Assembly (NCBI GenBank): GCA_903863885.1
Contig: CAIPEB010000215.1
Span: 1 to 44,095 of the forward strand
Reading direction: 5' to 3'
Length of the DNA: 44,095 nucleotides
DNA from: an uncultured Planctomycetaceae bacterium
GTDB lineage: Bacteria; Planctomycetota; Planctomycetia; Pirellulales; Pirellulaceae
Position numbers and translations under genes: made by a program. Under the pieces are notes generated by a model. It saw only the letters and a program-made list of their open reading frames with translations, was not told the DNA's origin and ran no database searches. Shown piece by piece: positions 18,849 through 27,850 of the stretch (position 1 is the first letter of the stretch; the number at the start of each line of letters is the position of its first letter).

Positions 18849-20138
18849 ATGCCACAGCCTTGGACTCGACGGCAGTTTCTTGGACAGGCGGCTACCGGGG
18901 GTGCGGCGGCCGGAATGCTGCTTGCCGGCTGGTCGGCGGCGGAGGAGGCAGCCGCTGAGTCGCGCGTGGTGGTGGGCGTGATGGGCTTGAGTCGCGGCAG
19001 CAGTCTGGCCGCGAGCTTCGCCAGCCACGCCGGCGTGGAAGTCCGATATCTGTGTGATACCGATTCAATCCGCGCTGCAGGTGTTGCGGAGTCATTCGCG
19101 AAGAAGACGGGGCATACGCCGCAGGTTGTCGGTGATTTCCGTAAGATCCTCGACGACCCCGGGGTGCACGCGCTGATCTGTGCCGCTCCGAATCACTGGC
19201 ATGCTCCGGCGACCATTCTTGCCTGCAGCGCCGGAAAGCACGTCTACGTCGAGAAACCGTGTTGCCACAACCCTCGCGAAGGCGAGTTGATGGTCGAGGC
19301 AGCCCGCAAGTATCGGCGCGCCGTTCAGATGGGCTCGCAGCGACGGAGTTGCCCGGATGTGCGGGAGGCCATTCGCAAGCTTCACGACGGTATCATTGGC
19401 CGCGTCTATCTGGCTCGATCCTGTTACGCGGCTGCTCGCACGGCGATCGGGCGAGGTAAGCCGGCGGACGTCCCGTCACAACTCGACTATGAACTCTGGC
19501 AGGGCCCCGCACCGCGTCGGCCCTACCTCGACAACCGCATTCCGTACAACTGGCATTGGTTCTGGCATTGGGGCAATGGCGAACTGGGCAACAACGGAGT
19601 CCACACTCTGGACCTGTGCCGCTTCGGCCTGCAGGTGGACTTCCCGATTCGCGTCTCGTCCAGCGGCGGCCGGTTCCACTTTGCCGACGACCAGGAGACA
19701 CCGGACACGCAGACGGTCTGCCTGGATTTCGACGGCCGGAAACAGATGATCTGGGAAGGCCGCAGCTGCAACCGCCACCGCGCCGACTTCGTCGTGTTCT
19801 ACGGCGACCAGGGCACACTCGAGGTGGAGGACGACGGTTCCTACGCAGTATTCGACGCGCAGGACAAGCGGATCGAAGAACACAAGAGCAACAGCATCGG
19901 CGACCAGGAACACATCGCCAACTTTCTCGCGGCCATACGCCAGGACAAGCCGCTGGAACTGAACGCGGAGATCCTGGACGGCTTCAAGAGCACGTTGCTC
20001 TGCCACCTGGGCAACATTGCCTACCGGACGGGCCGCGTTTTGAAATGCGATCCGGCAAACGGTCACATTCTCGATGACCCGGACGCCATGAAGCTCTGGA
20101 GTCGCGAGTACGAATCGGGTTGGGAGCCGAAAGTCTAG
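18849..20138 (+). CDS. Tat-exported Gfo/Idh/MocA-family oxidoreductase
   Basis: This is a 429-aa NAD(P)-dependent dehydrogenase-like protein with a twin-arginine leader (TRRQFLGQAATGGAAAGMLL) and so is folded before export. The N-terminal Rossmann fold runs from ~38 (VVVGVMGLSRGSSLAASFA). The family EKP motif occurs in GKHVYVEKPC (catalytic Lys). The C-terminal alpha/beta domain includes HWFWHWGNGELGNNGVHTLD, with the conserved His expected at the active site. Sugar or inositol derivatives are the usual substrates, and this subgroup is expanded in Planctomycetes. The true substrate is unknown. GAGGAGG precedes ATG 18849. It starts 55 nt after ilvB and is convergent with the next gene. Confidence 0.88.
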   Translation: MPQPWTRRQFLGQAATGGAAAGMLLAGWSAAEEAAAESRVVVGVMGLSRGSSLAASFASHAGVEVRYLCDTDSIRAAGVAESFAKKTGHTPQVVGDFRKILDDPGVHALICAAPNHWHAPATILACSAGKHVYVEKPCCHNPREGELMVEAARKYRRAVQMGSQRRSCPDVREAIRKLHDGIIGRVYLARSCYAAARTAIGRGKPADVPSQLDYELWQGPAPRRPYLDNRIPYNWHWFWHWGNGELGNNGVHTLDLCRFGLQVDFPIRVSSSGGRFHFADDQETPDTQTVCLDFDGRKQMIWEGRSCNRHRADFVVFYGDQGTLEVEDDGSYAVFDAQDKRIEEHKSNSIGDQEHIANFLAAIRQDKPLELNAEILDGFKSTLLCHLGNIAYRTGRVLKCDPANGHILDDPDAMKLWSREYESGWEPKV

Positions 20139-20168
20139 CGGCACGGAGCACAGCCGGCGAACCGGCCT

Positions 20169-21428
20169 TCAACCGCTGCGCACCTGCAGTTCTCCTTCAG
20201 GCTTGGCCTGCTGCCGACGCACGGTCAGCCACCTGCGCCATGCCACCTGATCGTAGCCAAAGCTCACGCCGCCGCTCAGCTTGACGAGCGCGTCGAGCAC
20301 CGAGGCGTTCGCAACCCGCTGGGGCACTGCCTGCGCCGACGCCGGCGGGATCGTCAGCATCTGGCCGTTGTCGAAGCCCGATTCCTGCGATGTGAATGGA
20401 TCGCTCCCGCTGTTCAATCCAGCACGCTCGATGCCGACGGTGTAAGTATCAGAAGCCGGCGTGACGGATTGATGCACCGTGTACAAGGCGTCGACAAGCG
20501 GGGCAAGCGCCGAGGGATCCTCGAACTGCGACAGCACATAGGCCGCGCGATTCACGAACTGATTACTGGTGCTGCTCAAGCTCCTGGAGAAGAACTGGAC
20601 GAGTTCCGGCGACTTGCGGGCGACAATCTTGTCCACGCAGGCGTAGAAGACTTCCATATCCGCATCCCGCAGTGCTGTTGCAATCAGCACTGCAGTCGCT
20701 TCGCGGTCCGGTATCTGCGATAGAACGTCGATGTAAAGCAAACGAACTCGGCGCAGCGGCTCTCTCGGCAGCAGCGTGGAAATTGCCCGGACCGCCAGGG
20801 GATCACGGACTGCGGCAATGCGATTCCACGCGTCGGCTCCGTCAGCAGCCGTGAGGCGGCCGCGCCACTGCTTCAGTCTCGCGTACCAGTCCCCTTCCCC
20901 GGCCTTGGTCTGCTTGCGGCGGTCGATCAATTTCGACTCCTGGGGAAGCCGCCATGTGCCGTCGTGTACGGCATATCCCCTTTCACGCAGAAACTGCTGC
21001 CGTGTGGTCCACTTTCCGGAAATCTGCACGTAACCGAGCATGGTCCATGCTCGTTCCTGGCGGGGATCCAAATCGACAATGCGCTTGAGATGCATGTCAC
21101 GCTGACGACCCAGGTCCCTCTCTCCGCACCATTTCACCAGACGCCAGTGTTCATCGACGGTGTCGCCGCACTTCCAGAGCATCTGATCATACTCGCGCTC
21201 GGCATCCGACTGCCTGCAGGCAACCATGACCTGACCGGCATCCAGGGCCAGCCAGATACCCTGCTCCGTGCGGATTTCGTAACGCGAACCCTTCGGCTGA
21301 TCGGGATTGAGCCAGGTGCCGACAATGCGAGCGCCGCTGCGGAGGACGAACTCATCGCCGGAACTTGAAGCGGCAACGAGTGCGAACATCGCCGCGATGA
21401 TCGCGTTCGTCACTCGGTGCTTGCCCAT
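20169..21428 (-). CDS. Exported hypothetical protein with HEAT-like helical region
   Basis: This is a 419-aa protein starting with a signal peptide (MGKHRVTNAIIAAMFALVAA). A short beta-rich segment follows (DEFVLRSGARIVGTWLNPDQ), resembling the N-terminal segment of other planctomycetal exported proteins. The middle is helical and charged, with WTMLGYVQISGKWTTRQQFL. It then runs into a run of helical pairs (RDPLAVRAISTLLPREPLRR, IDVLSQIPDREATAVLIATA, NRAAYVLSQFEDPSALAPLV) that look like HEAT repeats. I do not recognise an enzyme motif. ATG 21428 is preceded by a well-spaced GGAG. An upstream extension to 21614 is in frame but has no Shine-Dalgarno sequence and lacks a signal peptide at its front. 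Confidence 0.7.
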   Translation of the reverse strand: MGKHRVTNAIIAAMFALVAASSSGDEFVLRSGARIVGTWLNPDQPKGSRYEIRTEQGIWLALDAGQVMVACRQSDAEREYDQMLWKCGDTVDEHWRLVKWCGERDLGRQRDMHLKRIVDLDPRQERAWTMLGYVQISGKWTTRQQFLRERGYAVHDGTWRLPQESKLIDRRKQTKAGEGDWYARLKQWRGRLTAADGADAWNRIAAVRDPLAVRAISTLLPREPLRRVRLLYIDVLSQIPDREATAVLIATALRDADMEVFYACVDKIVARKSPELVQFFSRSLSSTSNQFVNRAAYVLSQFEDPSALAPLVDALYTVHQSVTPASDTYTVGIERAGLNSGSDPFTSQESGFDNGQMLTIPPASAQAVPQRVANASVLDALVKLSGGVSFGYDQVAWRRWLTVRRQQAKPEGELQVRSG

Positions 21429-21688
21429 TTCGTGCCACTCCGGCAAACGCTTCGCCCAGTTCACGCCGATACACCCGCACAAACAGGAAACACCTTGTTG
21501 GCGGGGATCCTGTTCGCTGCTAACAGCCGATGATTCGCGTCGGCGGCGCGGCCCGTCATCGACGAACGGCTTCTTCGCTGGTAACTTCGGATTGCGCGTC
21601 TTCAATATAGGCAAGATAGCAGCGAAGCAACAAGGAATTTGCGTCGTCGAATTTCACACTGCCGCTTCTCGCAAGGACGACCCCAGGC

Positions 21689-22198
21689 ATGAGTACGGTA
21701 TCCGATCAACACAGACAGGCGTCTCCGCAACGTGTCGGCTGCGCTGTAGTAACAATCAGCGACACGCGGACTTGGGACACCGACACGGGAGGGCAGGAAC
21801 TCGCTCGGCGACTGGTGGAAGCAGGGCACGACGTAATCAGCAGGCACATAGTGCCTGACGATCCGTCACAACTCGGCCCGTTGCTCGTGTCCCTTTGCGA
21901 TCAGCACGGGATCGATGCCGTGCTGATGACCGGCGGCACAGGAGTCTCCAGTCGAGACCAGACGTACGAAACCGTCACGAATCTCCTCACCAAGCCGATT
22001 CCCGGTTACGGAGAGCTTTTTCGCATGCTGAGTTTTGAGGTAATCGGCCCGGCCGCCATGTTGAGCCGCGCCACCGGCGGCGTTTTGAACCGAACCGTGG
22101 TTCTCACAATGCCCGGTTCACCCGCTGCCATCAGCCTCGCCATGGAGAAGATCATCCTCCCGGAACTCGGCCATCTCGTTCGCGAAGCCCGTCGTTGA
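21689..22198 (+). CDS. moaB: Molybdenum cofactor biosynthesis protein MoaB/MogA family
   Basis: This is a 169-aa protein of the MoaB/MogA family, which adenylylates molybdopterin before metal insertion. The MPT-binding fold is clear: VGCAVVTISDTRTWDTDTGG, then DAVLMTGGTGVSSRDQTYE (the GGTG loop), PGYGELFRMLSFEVIGPAAM, and VVLTMPGSPAAISLAMEKII. The PGY/F-E-R sequence and the TGGTG loop are the active-site marks. MoaB versus MogA cannot be decided from length alone. No other moa/mod gene adjoins it. Confidence 0.88.
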   Translation: MSTVSDQHRQASPQRVGCAVVTISDTRTWDTDTGGQELARRLVEAGHDVISRHIVPDDPSQLGPLLVSLCDQHGIDAVLMTGGTGVSSRDQTYETVTNLLTKPIPGYGELFRMLSFEVIGPAAMLSRATGGVLNRTVVLTMPGSPAAISLAMEKIILPELGHLVREARR

Positions 22199-22386
22199 TC
22201 GATTGCTGCCGCGGCCGGCGCCCCCCCCACGGCAATGGGGGTATCGAGGCGATCGGCGAACAAAAAATGGTCTAGGGCGAGGTGGGGCGATCGGCTATTC
22301 TCTCCGCCTCATCGTGCCGGCCCCCGGCGTACTTGCGACATCAAGAGTGAAGGATGCACTCTTTCGCCCAGTCCAGGGAGGGACAT

Positions 22387-23361
22387 GTGCGGAAACTGCC
22401 ATTCTTAATCGTGGCTGCCGCTGCTGCGGCAGGGTTTTGGTTCTTCGGCAAGAATTTCCAGATCCACGGCCTGGACAGCCTCCGAGTGGCATCTCGCGAG
22501 GCGACAACTCCGGCGTCGGTCGAGAATCCGCTTCCGGTCCAGCGCACCGGAGATACGATCCGGATCGCGACGTTCAATATCCAGGTGTTCGGAACGAGCA
22601 AGCTCGGAAAACCGAAAGTGATGGACATCCTGGCGCGCATCGTGCGCCAGTTCGACGTCGTGGCCATTCAAGAGATCCGTTCGCGGGACGACGACATCAT
22701 TCCGAAGTTCGTCGAACAGATCAACGCAGCTGGCCGGCAATACGATTACGTCATCGGGCCGAGACTGGGGCGTTCCAACAGCAAGGAACAATACGCGTTC
22801 ATCTTCGACCGCGCAAGCATCGAAATCGATCGTTCGCAGCTGTATACGGTCGAAGACCCGGACGACCTGCTCCACCGGGAGCCGCTGGTCGGCTGGTTCC
22901 GCGTGCGAGGGCCCGCCCCCGAGCAGGCATTCACGTTCTCTCTGGTCAACATCCATACGGACCCGGATGAGACCAAGCAGGAACTGGACGCCTTGGACGA
23001 TGTCTTTCGCGTCGTGCGAGATGACGGGCGCAACGAAGACGACGTGCTCGTTCTGGGCGACCTCAACGTGGATGACCGGAATCTGGGGCAACTCGGCCAG
23101 ATGCCCGGCGCCGGCTGGGTGATCTCGGGACTTCCCACGAATACTCGCGGCACTTCCCAATACGACAACATCGTCTACGACACACGGGCCACTCGCGAGT
23201 TCACGGGACGAGGCGGCGTATTCGATTACATGCGCGAGTACAACCTCTCGATGGACGAGGCCCTCGAGGTATCCGATCACTTGCCGGTATGGGGCGAATT
23301 CAGCGTCTACGAAGGCGGAGCGGTCGGCCGAGTCGCTGCGGTCCCCGCGACGATCCGCTGA
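22387..23361 (+). CDS. Membrane-anchored endonuclease/exonuclease/phosphatase (DNase I-like) protein
   Basis: This is a 324-aa protein with an N-terminal hydrophobic anchor or signal (RKLPFLIVAAAAAAGFWFFG). It carries the EEP fold: DTIRIATFNIQVFG, FDVVAIQEIRSRDDDI (the metal-binding Glu), SLVNIHTDPDE (catalytic His), DDVLVLGDLNVDDRN (Asp/Asn) and EVSDHLPVWGEF (the final Asp-His). All the DNase I-type catalytic residues are in place. Substrate (DNA, RNA or phosphoester) is unknown. The start is GTG 22387, because AGGGAGGG lies 5 nt upstream and the reading begins at the hydrophobic segment. An in-frame ATG at 22354 precedes it without a Shine-Dalgarno sequence. It converges with the helicase gene, with only 12 nt between the stops. 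Confidence 0.82.
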   Translation: MRKLPFLIVAAAAAAGFWFFGKNFQIHGLDSLRVASREATTPASVENPLPVQRTGDTIRIATFNIQVFGTSKLGKPKVMDILARIVRQFDVVAIQEIRSRDDDIIPKFVEQINAAGRQYDYVIGPRLGRSNSKEQYAFIFDRASIEIDRSQLYTVEDPDDLLHREPLVGWFRVRGPAPEQAFTFSLVNIHTDPDETKQELDALDDVFRVVRDDGRNEDDVLVLGDLNVDDRNLGQLGQMPGAGWVISGLPTNTRGTSQYDNIVYDTRATREFTGRGGVFDYMREYNLSMDEALEVSDHLPVWGEFSVYEGGAVGRVAAVPATIR

Positions 23362-23373
23362 ATCGCACTCCGG

Positions 23374-25524
23374 CTATTGTCCCATGAACTCCCAGACCGT
23401 GCGGTAGGCGCCCTGCTGCTCGAAGTACTCGAGCAGCTGTCGATAGAAGGGGTGCGAGGCGACCGTCGCGCTGTCGCCGATCACGATCAGCTTGCGGCGA
23501 GCGCGCGTAATCGCCACGTTCATCCGTCGGGTGTCGGCCAGGAAGCCGATCTCGAATTCCCGGTTGGACCGCACCAGGGAAATCACGACGGCTTCCCGTT
23601 CGCGTCCCTGGAAACCGTCCACCGTGTCGACATCGACCCCCTGCGAGGACAGAGCTTCGCGCAGATGCCGCACCTGCGCCGCATAGGGAGTGATCACCGC
23701 GATGTCCGCCGCGCTGACTCCGCACTCCAGCAGCTGCCGCACCTGCCCGCAGACCATTTCCCCTTCGCCCGCATTGAACCGGCTCTCGCCATCCGGCTCG
23801 ATCTGCTCGTCATAGCCCGAGCCGGCCGTGTCGATGAACCGCAGAGGCGTCTCCGTCATTTCCGACGACGCGACGCCCGGAAGATCACACAGACGGTGGC
23901 TCCGCACGCTGTCCGCTGCGATCAGTGACGCTTCGTAGAACTCGGCGGACGGAAACTCCATGATCTGTTCGTGCATCCTGTACTGCACCGTCAGCCGACG
24001 GGATATGCGCGGTCCGCAGGCCTCCATCAGGCGTTCCTGAAGACTCGCTCCGAGCCCTTCGCGCTGCGCCTCGCGCGAGACAACGGTGGGAGGCAGCTGA
24101 CAATGGTCTCCCGCAAGGACAAGCCGCTCGCAGCGAGCCAGCGGTATCCAGCAGCCGGGCTCAGTCGACTGGCACGCCTCGTCTATCACGAGCCAGTCAA
24201 ACGTGCGCTGCCCCAGCACCTCGCTGTCGATCGCCGTCGTGGTCGCACAGATCACTGTGGCCGTATCGAGGACATGCTGCACCACCTGCTTTTCCAAACG
24301 GCGGGCGTCATCCAGCAGACGCTTGGCTTCGGCGTGCATTTCGCGTTTTGCCCCGGGGGCCGGCTTGGCGCGGGTGTACCGCGCCGCCCGATCGCGCAGA
24401 GTCGAGGCTTCGCGCACCAGCCGGTTGGCCAGCTTCACATCGGGATGCCGCTCCACGATGAGGTCGAGCGTGTGTTCCCGCAGTTCCGGCAGCACCCGCG
24501 CGGGATGACCGATGCGCACGGCCTTCTCGCCCGCGTTCAACAGCCGCTCCAGCAGGTTGTCGACCGCCAGGTTGCTCGGCGCGCAGGCCAGCACTTTTGA
24601 GTCGCGCCGGATCGCCTGTCGGATCAGCTCGACCACGGCCGTTGTCTTGCCCGTTCCCGGCGGACCGTGCAGGACCGCCAGGTCCCGCGCCGACAAAGCA
24701 AATCGGATTGCGTCCAACTGCGACGGATTCAGGAACGGATCAAGCGGCTCGAAGGGCGTCTCCGGCCGATACGCAGGTTCGGATTGGCCCAGCAGAATGT
24801 CCCGCAACTCGGCCAGACGCTCGCCGCGAGCCAGGCGAGCACGCTCCAAGGCCGCTCGCTGCCGCTGACGGGCCACTTCGTCCGCCGACAGATCCAGACG
24901 AAACAGCGACGAACTATCCATCGAGTCGGTTGCTTGATCCAGAGCCACCTCGATCGTCCATGCCGTCCGCTCGCTGACGACCCCGCGCCAGGCGTCCGAA
25001 GCCGAACTCTGGTCGGAGAGCAGGACGGGAGTCCCGACCGAGAGCCGACTCCACGGCAGCTCGCGCGTCAGGTCTTTCTTTGAGAGCGTGAGCAGGGTCC
25101 GGCCGCCAAGCCCATCCTGCTCGTCCCGAATCACCAGCCCAATCAGGCTCTCGCCGCTCATCTCCGCCTCGGGACCGGAGACTCGGCGCAAGCGGCTCAG
25201 AGTCTGCTCCGTCTCGGCCCTGCCTTCAAGATCCAGGAGACGCTGCATCCGGCGAAAGTGATCGGGCTCCTGGTGGCCCAAAGCAGACGCGGAGGAAGCA
25301 GAAGAGGCCCGGATGTGCTGGTCGCCGATGCTCGTCCCGTCAAGCGTTCGTACCAATCTGGGCAGATGATCCGCGGGCACCTCCACGGTCGCCCTCCGCC
25401 CCTGCAGCTCGATCACGCCGATGGCGTTGCGATCGAGTTGCCCGACCTGTTCCAGAAGCCGAATGATCGTGCCCTTGACCGTGCGAGGCGGAAGCGATTC
25501 GAGACGAAGAAGGGACTTTTTCAT
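23374..25524 (-). CDS. Superfamily I helicase, IGHMBP2/UPF1-like
   Basis: This is a 716-aa DNA/RNA helicase of the UPF1-like SF1 group. The N-terminal ~250 residues include a beta-rich segment (RATVEVPADHLPRLVRTLDG). Walker A (motif I) is HGPPGTGKTTAVVEL at ~286-300. Motif II reads LVIDEACQSTEPGCWIPL, motif III LVLAGDHCQLPPTVVS, motif IV VQYRMHEQIMEFPS, motif V TVDGFQGREREAVVISLVRS and motif VI MNVAITRARRKLIVIGD. Together they are close to human IGHMBP2. The expected polarity is 5' to 3'. ATG 25524 is chosen at MKKSLLRLES; an upstream ATG at 25608 is in frame. It is read away from the kinase gene, and no repair partner is adjacent. Confidence 0.88.
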   Translation of the reverse strand: MKKSLLRLESLPPRTVKGTIIRLLEQVGQLDRNAIGVIELQGRRATVEVPADHLPRLVRTLDGTSIGDQHIRASSASSASALGHQEPDHFRRMQRLLDLEGRAETEQTLSRLRRVSGPEAEMSGESLIGLVIRDEQDGLGGRTLLTLSKKDLTRELPWSRLSVGTPVLLSDQSSASDAWRGVVSERTAWTIEVALDQATDSMDSSSLFRLDLSADEVARQRQRAALERARLARGERLAELRDILLGQSEPAYRPETPFEPLDPFLNPSQLDAIRFALSARDLAVLHGPPGTGKTTAVVELIRQAIRRDSKVLACAPSNLAVDNLLERLLNAGEKAVRIGHPARVLPELREHTLDLIVERHPDVKLANRLVREASTLRDRAARYTRAKPAPGAKREMHAEAKRLLDDARRLEKQVVQHVLDTATVICATTTAIDSEVLGQRTFDWLVIDEACQSTEPGCWIPLARCERLVLAGDHCQLPPTVVSREAQREGLGASLQERLMEACGPRISRRLTVQYRMHEQIMEFPSAEFYEASLIAADSVRSHRLCDLPGVASSEMTETPLRFIDTAGSGYDEQIEPDGESRFNAGEGEMVCGQVRQLLECGVSAADIAVITPYAAQVRHLREALSSQGVDVDTVDGFQGREREAVVISLVRSNREFEIGFLADTRRMNVAITRARRKLIVIGDSATVASHPFYRQLLEYFEQQGAYRTVWEFMGQ

Positions 25525-25894
25525 AATGTCAGACTTTTCCCGGCGGCGCGGCCGGCATGCCTCGCAACGTCTGCAGGGAACTCGCCAGAATTTTCGCGTT
25601 GCGTGCAAATGTAGTGCAGTCGATATCCTCAGTCACCCCCTCCGATGAATCGCGACTTGCGCGGCATTCAATGCAAGCCGACTCGCATCATCGGGACTGT
25701 CGGATTTTTCCCTGCAACCGGCGCAACCGGGGGATGGCGAGGGAAATCCGGTCAGAACCGGATCCGCCTCCACTCGTACAGACTGCATACGGCGAAACCC
25801 CGACCGGAACTTTCCCCGGCGAGTGGTTGATGCAATTCATTGATCTTGCCAGTATCATTGAAAAAAGGAGTGGTCGATTACCGCAAGGCCGAAG
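25525..25894. other. Divergent intergenic region upstream of helicase and kinase genes
   Basis: This is 370 nt with no supported gene. Arms at 25701-25712 and 25739-25750 (CGGATTT...CCC and GGGAAATCCG) form an imperfect hairpin that encloses two direct copies of GCAACCGG. The T/A-rich stretch near 25825-25865 is the likely promoter of the kinase gene, but I cannot place a -10/-35 pair with confidence. Confidence 0.3.
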
Positions 25895-27502
25895 ATGGAT
25901 TCCCGAGTCGTGTACGGGCTCTACGCTTTGGTCGCCCGTCACGCCGTCTGTACGGCAACCGGTGATTGGCCACTAGGCGCGCCGTCGAGGGAGATCAGGG
26001 CGTTGGATCCGGCAGATTTCAATGCACCTCCGCTGCGTAACCAGGACGCGATGGAGGTCGACGAGACCGCGATGTTCGGGGAAGAATTGGCTTCCGCCGG
26101 TTCTTCCGTGCCGAATCAGCGCATGGCCGGAGACAAGTTCGGCCGGTATCGCATTCTGAAAACTCTCGGTGAAGGAGCGATGGGCGCGGTGTACCTCGCC
26201 CTCGACTCGCAACTGAACCGCAAAGTCGCGCTGAAGATACCCAAGGTCAACGCGAAGGAGGATAGCCGGTTTCTCGTCCGCTTCCTCCGGGAAGCCCGGT
26301 CGGCAGCGACGCTGAGCCATCCCAACATCTGCCCTGTCTACGACGTCGGTGAAATTGACGGCACCCACTTCATTACGATGGCCTACATCCAGGGCCATTC
26401 GCTGTCCGAGTTCATCAGCCCCGAAAAACCGCACCGGGAGCGCAACGTGGCGTACTTGATTCGTCGCGTCGCACTCGCCCTGCACGAAGCCCACATCAAC
26501 GGTCTGATCCATCGGGATGTCAAACCGGCCAATATCATGATCGATCAGCGCAACGAACCGATCATCATGGACTTTGGCCTGGCACGTTATCTGGACGATG
26601 CGGACGACCCGCGACTGACACGCGACGGCGCGATCCTCGGCTCGCCCGCCTACATGTCTCCCGAACAAGTCGAGGCAAGGCCTGGACAGGTCGGACCCGC
26701 CAGCGACATTTACAGCCTGGGCGTGATCTTTTACGAACTCCTGACCGGCCAGCTGCCTTTCCAGGGCTCGATCGCGTCGATCATCGGTCAGATCGTCTCG
26801 AAGGAACCCGAACACCCGTGCACTCTTCGGCCCGAAATCAACCCGCGCCTGGCCGAAATCTGCATGAAGGCAATCGCCAAACGCATCGAGGCTCGCTACT
26901 CCTCGATGAAAGAACTGGCGGCAGCGATCGCCGATTACCTCAAGGCGAAGCCCGAAGAACTGGCCAATGCGCAGACCGTTGCACAAGCGCCGCGTCCGAA
27001 TCGTGAAAAGCCGGCTCCTGAGCCCGCCCCCAACGAAGCCACGGACACCAACGCCGGGCTTGAACTGAATGATCGGGCGGCAACGCCGCCCCCTCCCGCC
27101 GCAGATTCGCTCGAAGTCGTCTGCCTTTGCGGACAGCGTCTGGTCGCCAAGAAACGACTCGCGGGAAAACGCGTCGTCTGCCCGAGGTGCAAGGACGTGG
27201 TCACACTGCCGGATCTGTCATCCTCCGACAGCACCGGCCGACACATTGTGGTTGCATGCCAACATTGCAGCCAGCGATTTCTGGCAAAGGGCGAACTCGC
27301 AGGCAAAGCCGTCCGCTGCCCCGTGTGCAGCCGTCCGCTCAGCGTGCCGAAGCCGGGCGACGTTACGGCCTCGATTCCGCAAATTGACGTGACGTGCGAA
27401 TGCGGCCAGCAATTCGTCGCCCGTCCCTTCCTTGCCGGCAAGCGAGTGCCCTGCCCAAAGTGCGGCCGAACTCTCGATATTCCATCCGCCGCGCGCAGGT
27501 GA
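25895..27502 (+). CDS. Soluble Ser/Thr protein kinase with three C-terminal zinc-ribbon repeats
   Basis: This is a 535-aa Hanks-type kinase. The kinase domain spans ~84-350: glycine loop TLGEGAMGAVY (90-100), catalytic Lys in VALKIPK (114), HRD in LIHRDVKPANIM (206-208), DFG (226-228) and the APE region SPAYMSPE. A Pro/Ala-rich linker with no membrane helix follows. Then come three zinc-ribbon repeats with paired cysteines: C410/C412 with C429/C432, C455/C458 with C475/C478, and C501/C503 with C520/C523. Each has the same spacer pattern (xRLAGKRVxCPxC). The repeats may bind a partner or nucleic acid and steer the kinase; this is inference. Most bacterial PASTA kinases are membrane-anchored, so the soluble layout is unusual. 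The start at 25895 is the longest plausible one; ATG 26051 would still keep the kinase. Confidence 0.88.
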   Translation: MDSRVVYGLYALVARHAVCTATGDWPLGAPSREIRALDPADFNAPPLRNQDAMEVDETAMFGEELASAGSSVPNQRMAGDKFGRYRILKTLGEGAMGAVYLALDSQLNRKVALKIPKVNAKEDSRFLVRFLREARSAATLSHPNICPVYDVGEIDGTHFITMAYIQGHSLSEFISPEKPHRERNVAYLIRRVALALHEAHINGLIHRDVKPANIMIDQRNEPIIMDFGLARYLDDADDPRLTRDGAILGSPAYMSPEQVEARPGQVGPASDIYSLGVIFYELLTGQLPFQGSIASIIGQIVSKEPEHPCTLRPEINPRLAEICMKAIAKRIEARYSSMKELAAAIADYLKAKPEELANAQTVAQAPRPNREKPAPEPAPNEATDTNAGLELNDRAATPPPPAADSLEVVCLCGQRLVAKKRLAGKRVVCPRCKDVVTLPDLSSSDSTGRHIVVACQHCSQRFLAKGELAGKAVRCPVCSRPLSVPKPGDVTASIPQIDVTCECGQQFVARPFLAGKRVPCPKCGRTLDIPSAARR

Positions 27503-27575
27503 GCGCAATACGCTGCGATTCTCGGTGATTGCGATTGCCGTCGACTGCCGCAGATCCTGCCGGTGCTAGCACACT

Positions 27576-27598
27576 GCAACACGTCAACGTGTGCTTTT
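27576..27598 (+). terminator. Probable terminator after kinase gene
   Basis: Arms ACACG and CGTGT with a 4-nt loop, extended by GC/GC with one bulged A, are followed by TTTTGT. It lies 74 nt after the kinase stop. Confidence 0.45.
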
Positions 27599-27728
27599 GT
27601 GGTCTTGCGCCCAACGCATGGTTGACACTTCAATCACAATTCCTAAACTCATGGCTGGTTGAACGGAGTTGACTGAAGACCATTAAGTGATTTGGCGCCG
27701 CAGGATGCGGACCGTCGTTTCACAAAAC

Positions 27729-27769
27729 ACAAACCCCGCTTGCGCAGGCCCGGCGCCAGCGGGGTTTGT
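27729..27769. terminator. Long hairpin upstream of sialidase gene
   Basis: A 17-bp inverted repeat with one mismatch (ACAAACCCCGCTTGCGC / GCGCCAGCGGGGTTTGT) around a 7-nt loop, with A-rich bases before and T-rich bases after it. It looks like a bidirectional terminator. It is 82 nt upstream of the next start. Confidence 0.55.
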
Positions 27770-27850
27770 TCATTTCGGCCCGTCCCGCCGAGCATCCGCG
27801 CCCGCTGCCGCCTGCTCGCTTTCCCATCTCGGCTGCGGCATAATGTCGGC

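Larger units (their letters stand above)
27503..27850. other. Intergenic region with two hairpins
   Basis: This is 348 nt between the kinase gene and the sialidase gene, with no supported gene. It holds a probable kinase terminator at 27576-27598 and a long hairpin at 27729-27769. An ORF that runs through this region in frame with the sialidase is only the upstream open frame of that gene. Confidence 0.4.

Noticed and set aside
22250-22300. Two copies of GGCGATCGGC upstream of the EEP gene
   Set aside because: GCGATCG is a common word in GC-rich genomes and two copies are weak evidence of a site.
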